From an uncultured Alistipes sp. (lineage in GTDB: Bacteria; Bacteroidota; Bacteroidia; Bacteroidales; Rikenellaceae), in the NCBI GenBank assembly GCA_934754975.1, contig CAKVKI010000026.1, positions 1 through 16,967 on the forward strand: a stretch of DNA of 16,967 nt. Direction: 5' to 3'. A program made the position numbers and the translations under genes. Positions within the stretch are counted from its first letter, which is position 1; each line of letters starts with the position of its first letter. The notes under the pieces were generated by a model, which saw nothing but the letters and a program-made list of their open reading frames with translations, had not been told where the DNA came from and made no database searches. This document shows, piece by piece, positions 1 to 7,053 of this stretch.

Positions 1-2
1 TG

Positions 3-599
3 CGCATCCCGATCTTCTCGGTGTCGGTCGCCACGTCGATCTGCTCGTTTCTGGGGCAGATGCTCGCCATGGTGGCCCTGCCTTTCTACCTGCAGCACGA
101 ATTCGGCTACGACGAAGTCGCCACGGGACTGCTGATGACCGCATGGCCCGCCGTGATCATGGTCGTAGCCCCGATCGCCGGCATCCTCGTCGAACGCATC
201 CACGCCGGACTCTTGGGCGGCACGGGACTGACGGCCATGGCCGCGGGATTGTTCCTGCTGGCGTTCCTGCCCGACGCCCCGACGCCTTTCGACATCGCAT
301 GGCGGCTGGTACTCTGCGGCGCGGGATTCGGGCTGTTCCAATCGCCCAACAACAGCATCCTGATCGCCTCGGCCCCGCCCCAGCGCAGCGGAAGCGCCAG
401 CGGCATGCTCGCCACGGCGCGTCTGGTCGGCCAGACCACGGGCGCGGCGCTGATGGCCCTCCTGTTCCATATCGCCCCCGAAAACAGCACCCACACGGCA
501 CTCCTGCTCGCCGGAGGGTTCGCCCTGACGGGCGCCGTCGTCAGCATCACCCGCATCCGGCTGCCGCTGCCCGAAGGACTGACCCGGCGCAGAAAATAA
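3..599 (+). CDS. MFS drug exporter, DHA2-like, C-terminal part
   Basis: Reading begins in frame before the window, so the N-terminus and true start are missing; the GTG at 21 is only an internal codon. About 199 residues remain. They are almost wholly hydrophobic and form several membrane spans, with short charged loops such as VERIHAGLLGG. A glycine- and serine-rich stretch, QRSGSASGMLATARLVGQTT, matches the conserved cytoplasmic loop and helix late in EmrB/QacA-type proton-driven exporters of the 14-helix DHA2 group (family knowledge). The protein ends in a short basic tail, RLPLPEGLTRRRK. Its substrate cannot be told from this fragment. The LD-carboxypeptidase gene starts 44 bases after the stop with no terminator between them, so the two may share a transcript. 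Confidence 0.85.
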   Translation, partial: RIPIFSVSVATSICSFLGQMLAMVALPFYLQHEFGYDEVATGLLMTAWPAVIMVVAPIAGILVERIHAGLLGGTGLTAMAAGLFLLAFLPDAPTPFDIAWRLVLCGAGFGLFQSPNNSILIASAPPQRSGSASGMLATARLVGQTTGAALMALLFHIAPENSTHTALLLAGGFALTGAVVSITRIRLPLPEGLTRRRK

Positions 600-643
600 C
601 CGCCGAATTCCAACGAAATTCCGAAAAATCCCCAATCCCCGAC

Positions 644-1687
644 ATGAAGCATCCGTTTTTCCTCATCGCCCTGATTTCCTGCACCGCAAGCCTCTTCGCC
701 CGACAGCCCGATACACACACTCTCCGGCAGCCCGACACGCTTTCCGTCCGGAAATCCGACACGCTTTTCGTCCGTCCGCCCTACCTGCGCCCGGGCGACA
801 CCATAGCCATCGTCGCCCCGGCGCGCAAACTCAAAGAGAAAGCCGACACGGCCAAAGTCCGGGAACGCTTCGAAGAGTGGGGGCTGAAAGTGAAATTCGG
901 ACCGCACTTCGCCGACCGCGAACAACCCTATTTCGCCGGCACCGACATCCAGCGTGCCGCAGACCTGCAGTCCATGATCGACGATCCCGGCGTGAAAGCC
1001 GTCGTCAGCTATCAGGGCGGTTACGGATCGGTGCGCCTGCTTCCGCTGCTCGACCTGACCGTACTGCGCGAACGCCCCAAATGGCTCGTCGGCTTCAGCG
1101 ACGTCACCATGCTCCACATGGCGCTGGGACGGCTGGGCGTCGAAAGCCTTCACGCCACGATGCCGGGCAAATTCCGCTTCGGCGCCGATGAAAAACCCGA
1201 AGCGATCGTCTCGGACGAATCGCTCCGCAGCGCGCTTTTCGGAAGCTGGACGCGCATCGACGCCGCCGCGCACCCGCTCAACGTCTCCGGCACGGCCCGC
1301 GGACGGCTCGCGGGCGGCAATCTCTCGCTGCTCTGTTCGGCGATCGGCACGCCCGAACAGCCCGATTTCGACACCCCGACGGTACTGTTCATCGAGGAGG
1401 TCGGCGAACAGATGTACCGGCTCGACCGCATGATGCAGCAGCTGGAGCGGAGCGGAATACTGGCCAAATGCAAGGCCATTCTCGTAGGCCACTTTACGGA
1501 CATGCTGGGACAGAAGCACTTCGGCGTCTGGGACCCCTGCGACATCATCGCGGCCTATGTCCGCCCGCTGGGGATTCCGGTCGTCTTCGGCATCCCCGCG
1601 GGCCACGAAGACCCCAACGTCGCCCTCTACATGGGCCGCGAAGTCACCGTCACGGTCAACGATGCGGGCGCAAGCGTCGAATTCTGA
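644..1687 (+). CDS. Exported LD-carboxypeptidase, peptidase family S66
   Basis: 347 residues. S66 enzymes cut the L,D bond before the terminal D-alanine of murein tetrapeptides during cell wall recycling. The family's catalytic Ser-Glu-His triad is recognisable: Ser152 in VGFSDVT, Glu251 in LFIEEVGE and His321 in PAGHEDP, along with the GGYGS turn at 125-129 and the AGGNLSLL strand at 223-230. Unlike the cytoplasmic LdcA of E. coli, this protein starts with a signal peptide (MKHPFFLIALISCTASLFA), so it probably acts in the periplasm or at the envelope. An unusual linker of three 8-residue repeats follows the signal. The ATG at 644 is chosen because it gives the signal peptide; the frame is open further upstream but overlaps the MFS gene there. 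The S66 assignment is firm, the exact substrate is inferred. Confidence 0.92.
   Translation: MKHPFFLIALISCTASLFARQPDTHTLRQPDTLSVRKSDTLFVRPPYLRPGDTIAIVAPARKLKEKADTAKVRERFEEWGLKVKFGPHFADREQPYFAGTDIQRAADLQSMIDDPGVKAVVSYQGGYGSVRLLPLLDLTVLRERPKWLVGFSDVTMLHMALGRLGVESLHATMPGKFRFGADEKPEAIVSDESLRSALFGSWTRIDAAAHPLNVSGTARGRLAGGNLSLLCSAIGTPEQPDFDTPTVLFIEEVGEQMYRLDRMMQQLERSGILAKCKAILVGHFTDMLGQKHFGVWDPCDIIAAYVRPLGIPVVFGIPAGHEDPNVALYMGREVTVTVNDAGASVEF
704..775 (+). repeat. Three 24-bp in-frame tandem repeats in the LD-carboxypeptidase gene
   Basis: Units at 704-727, 728-751 and 752-775 encode QPDTHTLR, QPDTLSVR and KSDTLFVR. They sit between the signal peptide and the S66 domain, which begins near YLRPGDTIAIVAPA. 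Units 2 and 3 are the closest in sequence. Because the period is a multiple of three, gain or loss of a unit would keep the frame and only change linker length. Confidence 0.85.
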
Positions 1688-1766
1688 TATTCTTTTATAA
1701 AATCAGATTAAATAATCACCTTCAGAATATATCCATCCTGCAAACAGGAGAAAAGCAGACAAAGCA

Positions 1767-2192
1767 ATGAGTTTAGCAAATTATCTTACAAAATCAAATG
1801 AACCCTACGAAGAAATACGCTGGGGATTCCATGACGATGAAATTGCACAACTTCATAAGCAACTACAAGAAATAGGATTCTCCCGATACATTACATACAT
1901 TCAGGAACATTTATCAGACATCCTGAAATACATTTCACTATCATGCTCCCGGCGCGCACAAAAAAATTGGATAAATTATCCCAACTCGCTTTTACTTCGT
2001 TTTGCAGCACTTCAAATATCTAGTGCGACCGTACGGTTAATGAATGATATTCAATGGATAACACAGATAGTTGACCGAGGGTCATATCGGGAATTTCATG
2101 CTGAAGTTGCAGGAGCTTTAGCGCCTCAACTATTAGAACAGCCATTTTTCCATTTTCCTTTCGAAAATTATGATAATCCTTTCGTTTCATAA
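1767..2192 (+). CDS. Orphan protein of unknown function, AT-rich gene
   Basis: 141 residues, not recognised. The protein looks soluble and mostly helical, with an acidic N-terminal part (EEIRWGFHDDEIAQLHKQLQE), a tyrosine- and isoleucine-rich middle and a phenylalanine-rich end (FFHFPFENYDNPF). It has no signal peptide or membrane span. The gene stands out by base composition: three 60-base lines I counted inside it run from 33 to 43% GC, against about 72% for a line in the gene before it, and codon choice shifts to A/T-ending codons. It lies alone between the LD-carboxypeptidase and the pepP operon, 79 bases after the previous stop. A GGAG at 1747-1750 lies 16 bases before the ATG, too far for a normal ribosome binding site. 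Recent acquisition is an inference from composition only. Confidence 0.6.
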   Translation: MSLANYLTKSNEPYEEIRWGFHDDEIAQLHKQLQEIGFSRYITYIQEHLSDILKYISLSCSRRAQKNWINYPNSLLLRFAALQISSATVRLMNDIQWITQIVDRGSYREFHAEVAGALAPQLLEQPFFHFPFENYDNPFVS

Positions 2193-2503
2193 TAATTGTA
2201 GCTCATTTTTTCTCGGATATAAATCTACACTCGAACACTTTACATATCCCACACCCCACAGTATGAACCAGGGATACCGAGCTTAATCCGTTCCTCTCGC
2301 ATTTTCGACGGATAATTCTCGCGAAATGCATATCAGTCCCTTTTCTACAAAGAACAGCCTTTCCGCAAAAAATAGCCGCCGCAGGGCGCGGGCTTGTCAT
2401 ATTTTTACTATTTTTGTAAGAAGCGGAGAATGTGCCGCCGCACAAGTCCTGCCCCGGAAGGCCGCAGGCGCCGGAAACGGATTATAAATTAAAACGCCAT
2501 ACT
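2193..2503 (+). other. Intergenic region ahead of the pepP operon
   Basis: 311 bases without a supported gene. The first half is AT-rich like the preceding orphan gene; GC content rises again near 2420. The only clear signal is the -7 type box at 2409-2416. An 80-codon frame on the minus strand (2203-2445) has no recognisable product and is not called. Confidence 0.5.
2409..2416 (+). promoter_or_regulatory. Bacteroidetes -7 box (TATTTTTG) for the pepP-mqnBD operon
   Basis: TATTTTTG fits the Bacteroidetes sigma-ABfr -7 consensus TAnnTTTG. A TTG at 2394-2396 is present, but at 12 bases it is closer than the usual 19-21, so the -33 element is uncertain. Transcription would start near 2422, giving a leader of roughly 80 bases before the ATG at 2504. 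Confidence 0.45.
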
Positions 2504-3895
2504 ATGTTTTCAGCCAAAACCTATGCTGCGCGCCGCAATATGCTGCGTACGAAAATCGGCTCGGGAATCATCCTGCTGCCGGGCAACCCCCTTTCGCCCA
2601 ACAACTATCCGAACAACGCCTACTATTTCCGGCAGGATTCGTCGTTCCGCTACTATTTCGGCCTGAACACCCCCTCGCTGGCGGGCCTGATCGACGCCGA
2701 CACGGGCGAGGAGGCGCTCTACGGCGACGATTTCACGGTCGAAGACATCATCTGGACAGGTCCGCAGCCCACGCTGCGCGAACTGGGCGCCGAAGTCGGC
2801 GTCACGGCGACGTTCCCCATGGCCGAACTCGAAAAACGGCTCCGCAAAGCCGTTTCGCTGGGCCGCAAGATCCACTACCTGCCGCCCTACCGCGGCGAAA
2901 CGAAGCTTCAGTTGTCGGCGCTGCTCGGCATCAAGCCCGAATTGCTGCACGAATACAAGTCGGTCGAACTGATGTTCGCCGTGGCCGAAATGCGCGAAAA
3001 GAAGAGCGCCGAGGAGGTCGAAGAGATGGAACGCGCGTTCCGAATAGGTTATAAAATGCACACGCTGGCTATGAAGATGTGCCGTCCGGGAGTCATCGAG
3101 CGCGAGATCGCAGGGGCTATCGAGGGCATCGCCAAATCCTACGGTTCGGGCGTATCGTTCCCCTCGATCGTCTCGCAGCACGGCGAGACGCTCCACAACC
3201 TCAACGCCGACGGCGTATTGGAGGAGGGCCGGCTGCTGTTGTGCGACGCAGGCGGCGAAACCGTCGACGGTTACTGCTCGGACCACACGCGCACCTACCC
3301 CGTGAGCGGCCGGTTCACGCAGAAGCAAAAGGATATTTACAACATCGTCCTGGCGGCGCACGACCATGTGGCGCGCATCGTCAAGCCGCATATGATGTAC
3401 GCGGAGATCCACAACGCCGCTTACATGACGCTGGCCGAAGGGCTGATCGGCGTGGGGCTCATAAAAGGCACGGCCGCCGACGCCGTGGCTTCGGGCGCAA
3501 TGACGATGCTGATGCCCCACGGGCTGGGACACGGGCTGGGCATGGACGTACACGACTGCGAGGCGATGGGCGAGCGTAGTTTCGACTTCTCGATGATCGC
3601 CGACCGCGCCGCCAAATCGGGAACCTGCATCTACCGCACTGCATGGCGCATCGAGCCGGGGACGGTGATGACCGACGAACCGGGACTTTACTTCATCCCG
3701 GCGCTGATCGACAAGTGCCGCGCCGAGGGTCTCTACAAGGGCATCGTCGATTACGGCGCACTGGAGGCATACCGCGATTTCGGCGGCATCCGCATCGAGG
3801 ACGACATTCTGGTCACCGAAGAGGGCAGCCGCATGCTGGGCGACAGGAAAATTCCGATCACGGTCGAGGAACTCGAAGCCGTAGTGGGCAAATAG
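2504..3895 (+). CDS. pepP: Xaa-Pro aminopeptidase (M24B, PepP-type)
   Basis: 463 residues. It removes an N-terminal residue preceding proline from peptides, using a two-metal (usually Mn) centre in the cytoplasm. All five metal ligands of the pita-bread fold are visible: Asp248 (LCDAGGE), Asp260 (CSDHTRT), His343 (PHGLGHGLGMDVHD), Glu392 (MTDEPGLYF) and Glu432 (GGIRIEDDILV). Residues 1 to about 165 form the aminopeptidase P N-terminal domain (YYFRQDSSFRYYFGL). Length is normal for the family. The ATG at 2504 is chosen because the protein then begins MFSAKTYAARRNML, as expected; an in-frame ATG at 2432 would add an unrelated 24-residue extension. It heads the operon, and the GTG of mqnB follows its TAG after one base. 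A link between this peptidase and quinone synthesis is not implied by its chemistry. Confidence 0.93.
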   Translation: MFSAKTYAARRNMLRTKIGSGIILLPGNPLSPNNYPNNAYYFRQDSSFRYYFGLNTPSLAGLIDADTGEEALYGDDFTVEDIIWTGPQPTLRELGAEVGVTATFPMAELEKRLRKAVSLGRKIHYLPPYRGETKLQLSALLGIKPELLHEYKSVELMFAVAEMREKKSAEEVEEMERAFRIGYKMHTLAMKMCRPGVIEREIAGAIEGIAKSYGSGVSFPSIVSQHGETLHNLNADGVLEEGRLLLCDAGGETVDGYCSDHTRTYPVSGRFTQKQKDIYNIVLAAHDHVARIVKPHMMYAEIHNAAYMTLAEGLIGVGLIKGTAADAVASGAMTMLMPHGLGHGLGMDVHDCEAMGERSFDFSMIADRAAKSGTCIYRTAWRIEPGTVMTDEPGLYFIPALIDKCRAEGLYKGIVDYGALEAYRDFGGIRIEDDILVTEEGSRMLGDRKIPITVEELEAVVGK

Positions 3896-3896
3896 C

Positions 3897-4739
3897 GTGA
3901 AGCGGATTTTCATCTTCCCCACCATCGGGGAGGCCAAGGCCTTCATCCTCACCCAGCCCCGCGATCCGGTCTTCGTGGCCGGAGTCGGCGCGGCGGAGAT
4001 CGCGGCCGCGACGATCCGGGCCGTAAAAGCCCGTAAACCGCAGTTGGTCGTACTCGCAGGCATCGCAGGAGCCTGCGACCGGACTTTGCAGCGCGGCGAA
4101 GTGGTCGAAGTGGTCACCGAGCGGATCGCCGGGATTCCGGAGCGTTACGCCCGCGAATACGAAACCACGGGACCCGACCTGGGCCTGCCCCTTGCGGCGG
4201 GCGTTACGGTAAACCGTTCGGGTGACGGGCTTCGGGAGACGAGACGGGAGCAGGAATTCCGGGAGCAGGAACAGGTGCAGGAGCAGGAGTTCCGGGAAAC
4301 AGGGTCCGGGATTCCGGAGCCGGATACGCAGTCCGACGACGACGCTTCGACCCCGGCCGGACAGGCGTTGCAGCCGACCGGAGAGAGGGCGGACAACCCG
4401 GAACACCCCTCGGACATGCAGTCCGCGATCGAAAACACGAGCGATACGGACGGGCAAAGCGCACTGCCCAAAATCGGCGACACAAACGGCACGGACGGAC
4501 AAAGCAAGCTGCCCGGAACCGGCGACACGAACGGCACGGGCGGGCAAAGCGCACTTCCCGAAATCGAAAACATGGAGGGCGCCGCTTTCTTCGCCGTATG
4601 CGAAGCATTGGGCGTCGCCTGCTGCCAGATACGCGCCGTATCGAATTATGTCGGCGAACCCTTCGGCCGGTGGGCCGTGGAGGAAGCCGTCGAAAACTTA
4701 ACCGGGAAATTAACCCAAATATTCGGAAACGATGAATAA
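3897..4739 (+). CDS. mqnB: Futalosine hydrolase MqnB with a large low-complexity insert
   Basis: 280 residues, against roughly 200-230 for typical family members. MqnB cleaves (aminodeoxy)futalosine to release the base and dehypoxanthine futalosine in the futalosine route to menaquinone. The nucleosidase fold is visible at both ends: VFVAGVGAAEIAAATI at 25-40 and LAGIAGACDRTLQRGEVVEV at 53-72, then ENMEGAAFFAVCEALGV at 224-240 with the catalytic-site MEG glutamate (Glu227), and QIRAVSNYVG at 244-253. Between TVN (104-106) and ENMEGAA lie about 115 residues of charged, polar, repeat-derived sequence, where relatives have about 25-30. The part before TVN also looks shortened. GTG start one base after the pepP stop. 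The neighbouring mqnD supports the assignment. Whether the enzyme stays active with this insert cannot be judged from sequence. Confidence 0.88.
   Translation: MKRIFIFPTIGEAKAFILTQPRDPVFVAGVGAAEIAAATIRAVKARKPQLVVLAGIAGACDRTLQRGEVVEVVTERIAGIPERYAREYETTGPDLGLPLAAGVTVNRSGDGLRETRREQEFREQEQVQEQEFRETGSGIPEPDTQSDDDASTPAGQALQPTGERADNPEHPSDMQSAIENTSDTDGQSALPKIGDTNGTDGQSKLPGTGDTNGTGGQSALPEIENMEGAAFFAVCEALGVACCQIRAVSNYVGEPFGRWAVEEAVENLTGKLTQIFGNDE
4248..4297 (+). repeat. 17-bp direct repeat at a 33-bp offset inside the mqnB insert
   Basis: A 17-base unit at 4248-4264 recurs at 4281-4297 with a single mismatch (GAGCAGGAATTCCGGGA against GAGCAGGAGTTCCGGGA). The offset is 11 codons, so both copies are read in the same frame, encoding EQEFRE twice within a Glu/Gln/Arg-rich stretch. 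This is the first of two repeat clusters in the insert. Confidence 0.8.
4443..4568 (+). repeat. Three in-frame units (36, 45, 45 bp) in the mqnB insert
   Basis: Units start at 4443, 4479 and 4524 and encode DTDGQSALPKIG, DTNGTDGQSKLPGTG and DTNGTGGQSALPEIE. The first unit lacks the three-residue NGT insertion of the others. The array ends exactly where the conserved enzyme core resumes (NMEGAAFF). In-frame periods and clear sequence similarity point to recent duplication by slippage or unequal exchange. Confidence 0.85.
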
Positions 4740-4965
4740 GAAATGGACACTTTGGGCGGGACTGATCCTGATACTGATCGTCTTCATACTGATCTGGCAG
4801 TTCGCCCCTGCCATCCAGCGCTGGCTGGCCAACGTATTTATCGACATTATCGTCCTCGCGCTGACCTTTGCGGCGGGATGGCTGCTGGGCCGCTACGGCG
4901 GTAAACGGAATCGCAACCGCGACCAGGAGAACGCGCGTAACATCACCGAAGCGCAGAAGCGGTGA
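4732..4965 (+). CDS. Small membrane protein with two helices, unknown function
   Basis: 77 residues. Two hydrophobic spans are evident, about 6-24 (TLWAGLILILIVFILIW) and 34-53 (NVFIDIIVLALTFAAGW), joined by a short loop and followed by a basic, hydrophilic tail (RYGGKRNRNRDQENARN). The start overlaps the end of mqnB by 8 bases and the stop overlaps the GTG of mqnD by 4, an arrangement that favours translational coupling. I do not recognise the family. Its place inside a menaquinone operon suggests, as inference only, a membrane partner for a pathway whose late steps occur at the membrane. It could equally be an unrelated passenger. That it is a real gene is supported by the two overlaps and the clean two-helix pattern. 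Confidence 0.8.
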   Translation: MNKKWTLWAGLILILIVFILIWQFAPAIQRWLANVFIDIIVLALTFAAGWLLGRYGGKRNRNRDQENARNITEAQKR

Positions 4966-5750
4966 CGCTCCGGCTCCGCATATCGCCCTGCCCCAACGAC
5001 ACCTTCATGTTCGACGCGCTCCTGAACGGACGCATCGACACGGGGGATTTACGCTTCGAGGTCGAATACCGCGACATCGAAGCGCTTAACCGCGGAGTGC
5101 AGGCCGGAGAGGCCGACCTGAGCAAGATAAGCTGCGCCGTGCTGCCCGCCATCGCGGACCGTTACGCGCTGCTGGACAGCGGCGCGGCGCTCGGACGCGG
5201 CAACGGACCGCTGCTGGTACGCCGCGCAGGGGACCGATCGCCGATCCGCAGCGTGGCCGTACCGGGACTGCACACCACGGCCAATGCACTGATGATGCGC
5301 CTCTTCCCGGAAATTACGCAACGGACGCCCCTGCTTTTCTCGCAAATCGCCGCCGCCGTGGAGCGGGGCGGCTTCGACGCCGGGGTGCTGATCCACGAAG
5401 GGCGTTTCGTCTACCGGCAGCGGCAGTTGGAGCTGGTCGCCGACCTCGGACAGCTGTGGGAACAAACGACCGCGCTTCCCCTGCCGCTGGGCGGCATCGC
5501 GGCCAAACGGAGCCTGCCGGAAGCGGTGCGGCGGCAGGTCGAGACGCTGCTCCGCCAAAGCATCGAATACGCCTTCGCGCACCCCGAAGCGTCGCGCACA
5601 TATATCAAGGAACATGCGCAGGAACTCGACGACGCCGTGATCGACGCGCACATCGCACTTTTCGTCAACGACTATTCGCTCTCGCTGGGCGGCGAAGGCC
5701 GCCGGGCCGTCGAAGCGCTGACGGGGATTGTTTGCGCTTTTAACTCTTAA
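4962..5750 (+). CDS. mqnD: 1,4-dihydroxy-6-naphthoate synthase MqnD
   Basis: 262 residues. MqnD converts cyclic dehypoxanthine futalosine to 1,4-dihydroxy-6-naphthoate, the ring precursor of menaquinone in the futalosine pathway. It has the periplasmic-binding-protein-like fold but no signal peptide, so it is cytoplasmic. Family motifs in order: ISPCPNDTFMFDAL (7-20), DLSKISCAVLP (52-62), GRGNGPLLV (78-86), PGLHTTANALM (101-111), FDAGVLIHEGRF (138-149) and LPLPLGGIAAKR. His145 falls in the HEGRF motif at the same number as the catalytic histidine described for the Thermus enzyme (family knowledge). The GTG start overlaps the stop of the small membrane gene by four bases. The genes for MqnA, MqnC and MqnE are not in the window, so the pathway is split on this chromosome. 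Confidence 0.94.
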   Translation: MTLRLRISPCPNDTFMFDALLNGRIDTGDLRFEVEYRDIEALNRGVQAGEADLSKISCAVLPAIADRYALLDSGAALGRGNGPLLVRRAGDRSPIRSVAVPGLHTTANALMMRLFPEITQRTPLLFSQIAAAVERGGFDAGVLIHEGRFVYRQRQLELVADLGQLWEQTTALPLPLGGIAAKRSLPEAVRRQVETLLRQSIEYAFAHPEASRTYIKEHAQELDDAVIDAHIALFVNDYSLSLGGEGRRAVEALTGIVCAFNS

Positions 5751-5759
5751 CCGACGAAA

Positions 5760-6884
5760 ATGTACCGCACGACCAACCGCCCCAACACCCGCATCGAAGT
5801 CGCGGACGCCCTGCGCGGCATCGCCGTAGCGGGAATCATCCTGTTCCATGCCCGCGAACATTTCAACCTCTACTGGAGCGGGCTGGATTACGTCCGCGCC
5901 GGATGCGGCGGCTGGGAGCAAACCGTAGCCGGCGCGCTGGGATTCCTGCTTTCAGGCAAGATGTACGCCGTCTTCGCACTGCTTTTCGGACTGAGTTTCT
6001 TCATCCAGAGCGACAATCAGGCGCAGCGGGGCAACGACTTCTCGCTGCGGTTCGCATGGCGCATGATACTGCTGTTCGGCATCGGACTGATCAATGCCGC
6101 GATCTACAACGGCGACGTGCTGACCTATTACGCCGTTTTCGGACTGTTTATGATCCCCATAGGCAAACTTCCGAACCGCTGGGTGTGGGTCATAGCGGCG
6201 GCGCTGTTCATCCAGCCGCTCGAACTCTACCAGCACTTCAGCGGACAGACGCTTTCGCTGCGCGATATCAAAGGCATGGAGACGCTCTATCCGACGCTCG
6301 CCACGGGTACTTTCGCCCAGAGCGCCCGCGTGAGTTTGCTTTACGGGCCGATCAGCTCTTTCGCATGGGGATTGGAACACGGCCGCGCCACGCAGACGCT
6401 GCTGATGTTCGTGCTGGGCATGCTGGCGGGCCGCTACCGGCTCTTCTACGACGAAGGCCGCAACCGGCGCATCTGGGGCGGACTGCTGGCCGCCGGCCTC
6501 CTCGGAACATGGCTGGTGCCGTTCGAAGCGATGCGCAACCTGATGACGGCGACGGCGATCGTCGCGGCGGTAGTCCTGCTGTGGTACGGCTGGCCGGGAT
6601 TCCGGCGGGCGCTGCACGGCATGACCTTCTTCGGCCGCATGAGCCTGACCAACTACCTGCTGCAATCGCTGCTCGGAACGGCGCTCTTCTACAACTGGGG
6701 CATGGGGCTTTACCGCCATGTGGACGTGATCTACGGCACGCTCGCGGGCGTGGGCATCATCCTCGTACAGTACATTTTCTGCCGGATATGGCTGCGCCGT
6801 TTCTCGCACGGCCCCGTCGAGTGGCTCTGGAAAAAGCTCACATGGCTCGACATCCCGTTTTTCGACCGAAAAATCGCCTCCTGA
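5760..6884 (+). CDS. DUF418-family integral membrane protein
   Basis: 374 residues with about eight to ten hydrophobic spans. The N-terminus reads RIEVADALRGIAVAGIILFH (11-30), the pattern that opens YeiB/DUF418 proteins, and the C-terminal third (FGRMSLTNYLLQSLLGTALF, then the region up to RRFSHGPVEWLWKKLTW) matches the DUF418 domain. Members are often called transporters or acyltransferase-like, but no activity is settled for the family and none is claimed here. The gene starts 9 bases after the mqnD stop and is the last member of the operon, with its stop inside the terminator hairpin. Its presence next to quinone genes may be incidental. Confidence 0.87.
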   Translation: MYRTTNRPNTRIEVADALRGIAVAGIILFHAREHFNLYWSGLDYVRAGCGGWEQTVAGALGFLLSGKMYAVFALLFGLSFFIQSDNQAQRGNDFSLRFAWRMILLFGIGLINAAIYNGDVLTYYAVFGLFMIPIGKLPNRWVWVIAAALFIQPLELYQHFSGQTLSLRDIKGMETLYPTLATGTFAQSARVSLLYGPISSFAWGLEHGRATQTLLMFVLGMLAGRYRLFYDEGRNRRIWGGLLAAGLLGTWLVPFEAMRNLMTATAIVAAVVLLWYGWPGFRRALHGMTFFGRMSLTNYLLQSLLGTALFYNWGMGLYRHVDVIYGTLAGVGIILVQYIFCRIWLRRFSHGPVEWLWKKLTWLDIPFFDRKIAS

Positions 6885-6896
6885 GGGCGATTTTTT
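6869..6896 (+). terminator. Intrinsic terminator overlapping the DUF418 stop codon
   Basis: AAAAATCGCC at 6869-6878 pairs with GGCGATTTTT at 6886-6895 around a 7-base loop, and a run of six T ends it. The stop codon TGA lies in the loop. It closes the five-gene operon. Confidence 0.85.
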
Positions 6897-6906
6897 CATA
6901 CCCCGG

Positions 6907-6936
6907 TTTGGTTATCCCGTTTTTTTTGTATATTTA
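6907..6936 (+). promoter_or_regulatory. Promoter for the EF-G2-like gene
   Basis: TTTG at 6907-6910 and TATATTTA at 6929-6936 (seven of eight positions of TAnnTTTG) are separated by 18 bases, close to the Bacteroidetes -33/-7 spacing. The predicted leader is about 110 bases long, which leaves room for regulation in the 5' untranslated region. I saw no convincing structure in that leader. Confidence 0.55.
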
Positions 6937-7053
6937 TAGTCGGCTAACCGGAAAATACCGGACAGGGCGGCTTCCGCAACCGGGAATACGCCCCGCAGGA
7001 ACACCTCCGGCGATGCCCCGAACCACCCGAAAACCTTAAAACAACACAGGAAT

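Noticed and set aside
107..1606. 499-codon minus-strand frame opposite the MFS and S66 genes
   Set aside because: It spans two unrelated genes on the other strand and shows no family motif.
1682..1708. Terminator after the LD-carboxypeptidase gene
   Set aside because: The inverted repeat TCTGAT/ATCAGA is only six pairs, AT-rich, and has no T run after it.
2203..2445. 80-codon minus-strand gene before pepP
   Set aside because: No recognisable product; it overlaps the forward -7 box and has no promoter or partner gene of its own.
4215..4568. Intein or inserted domain in MqnB
   Set aside because: No intein splice motifs (Cys/Ser start, HN end) or endonuclease block; the insert is simple repeat-derived sequence.
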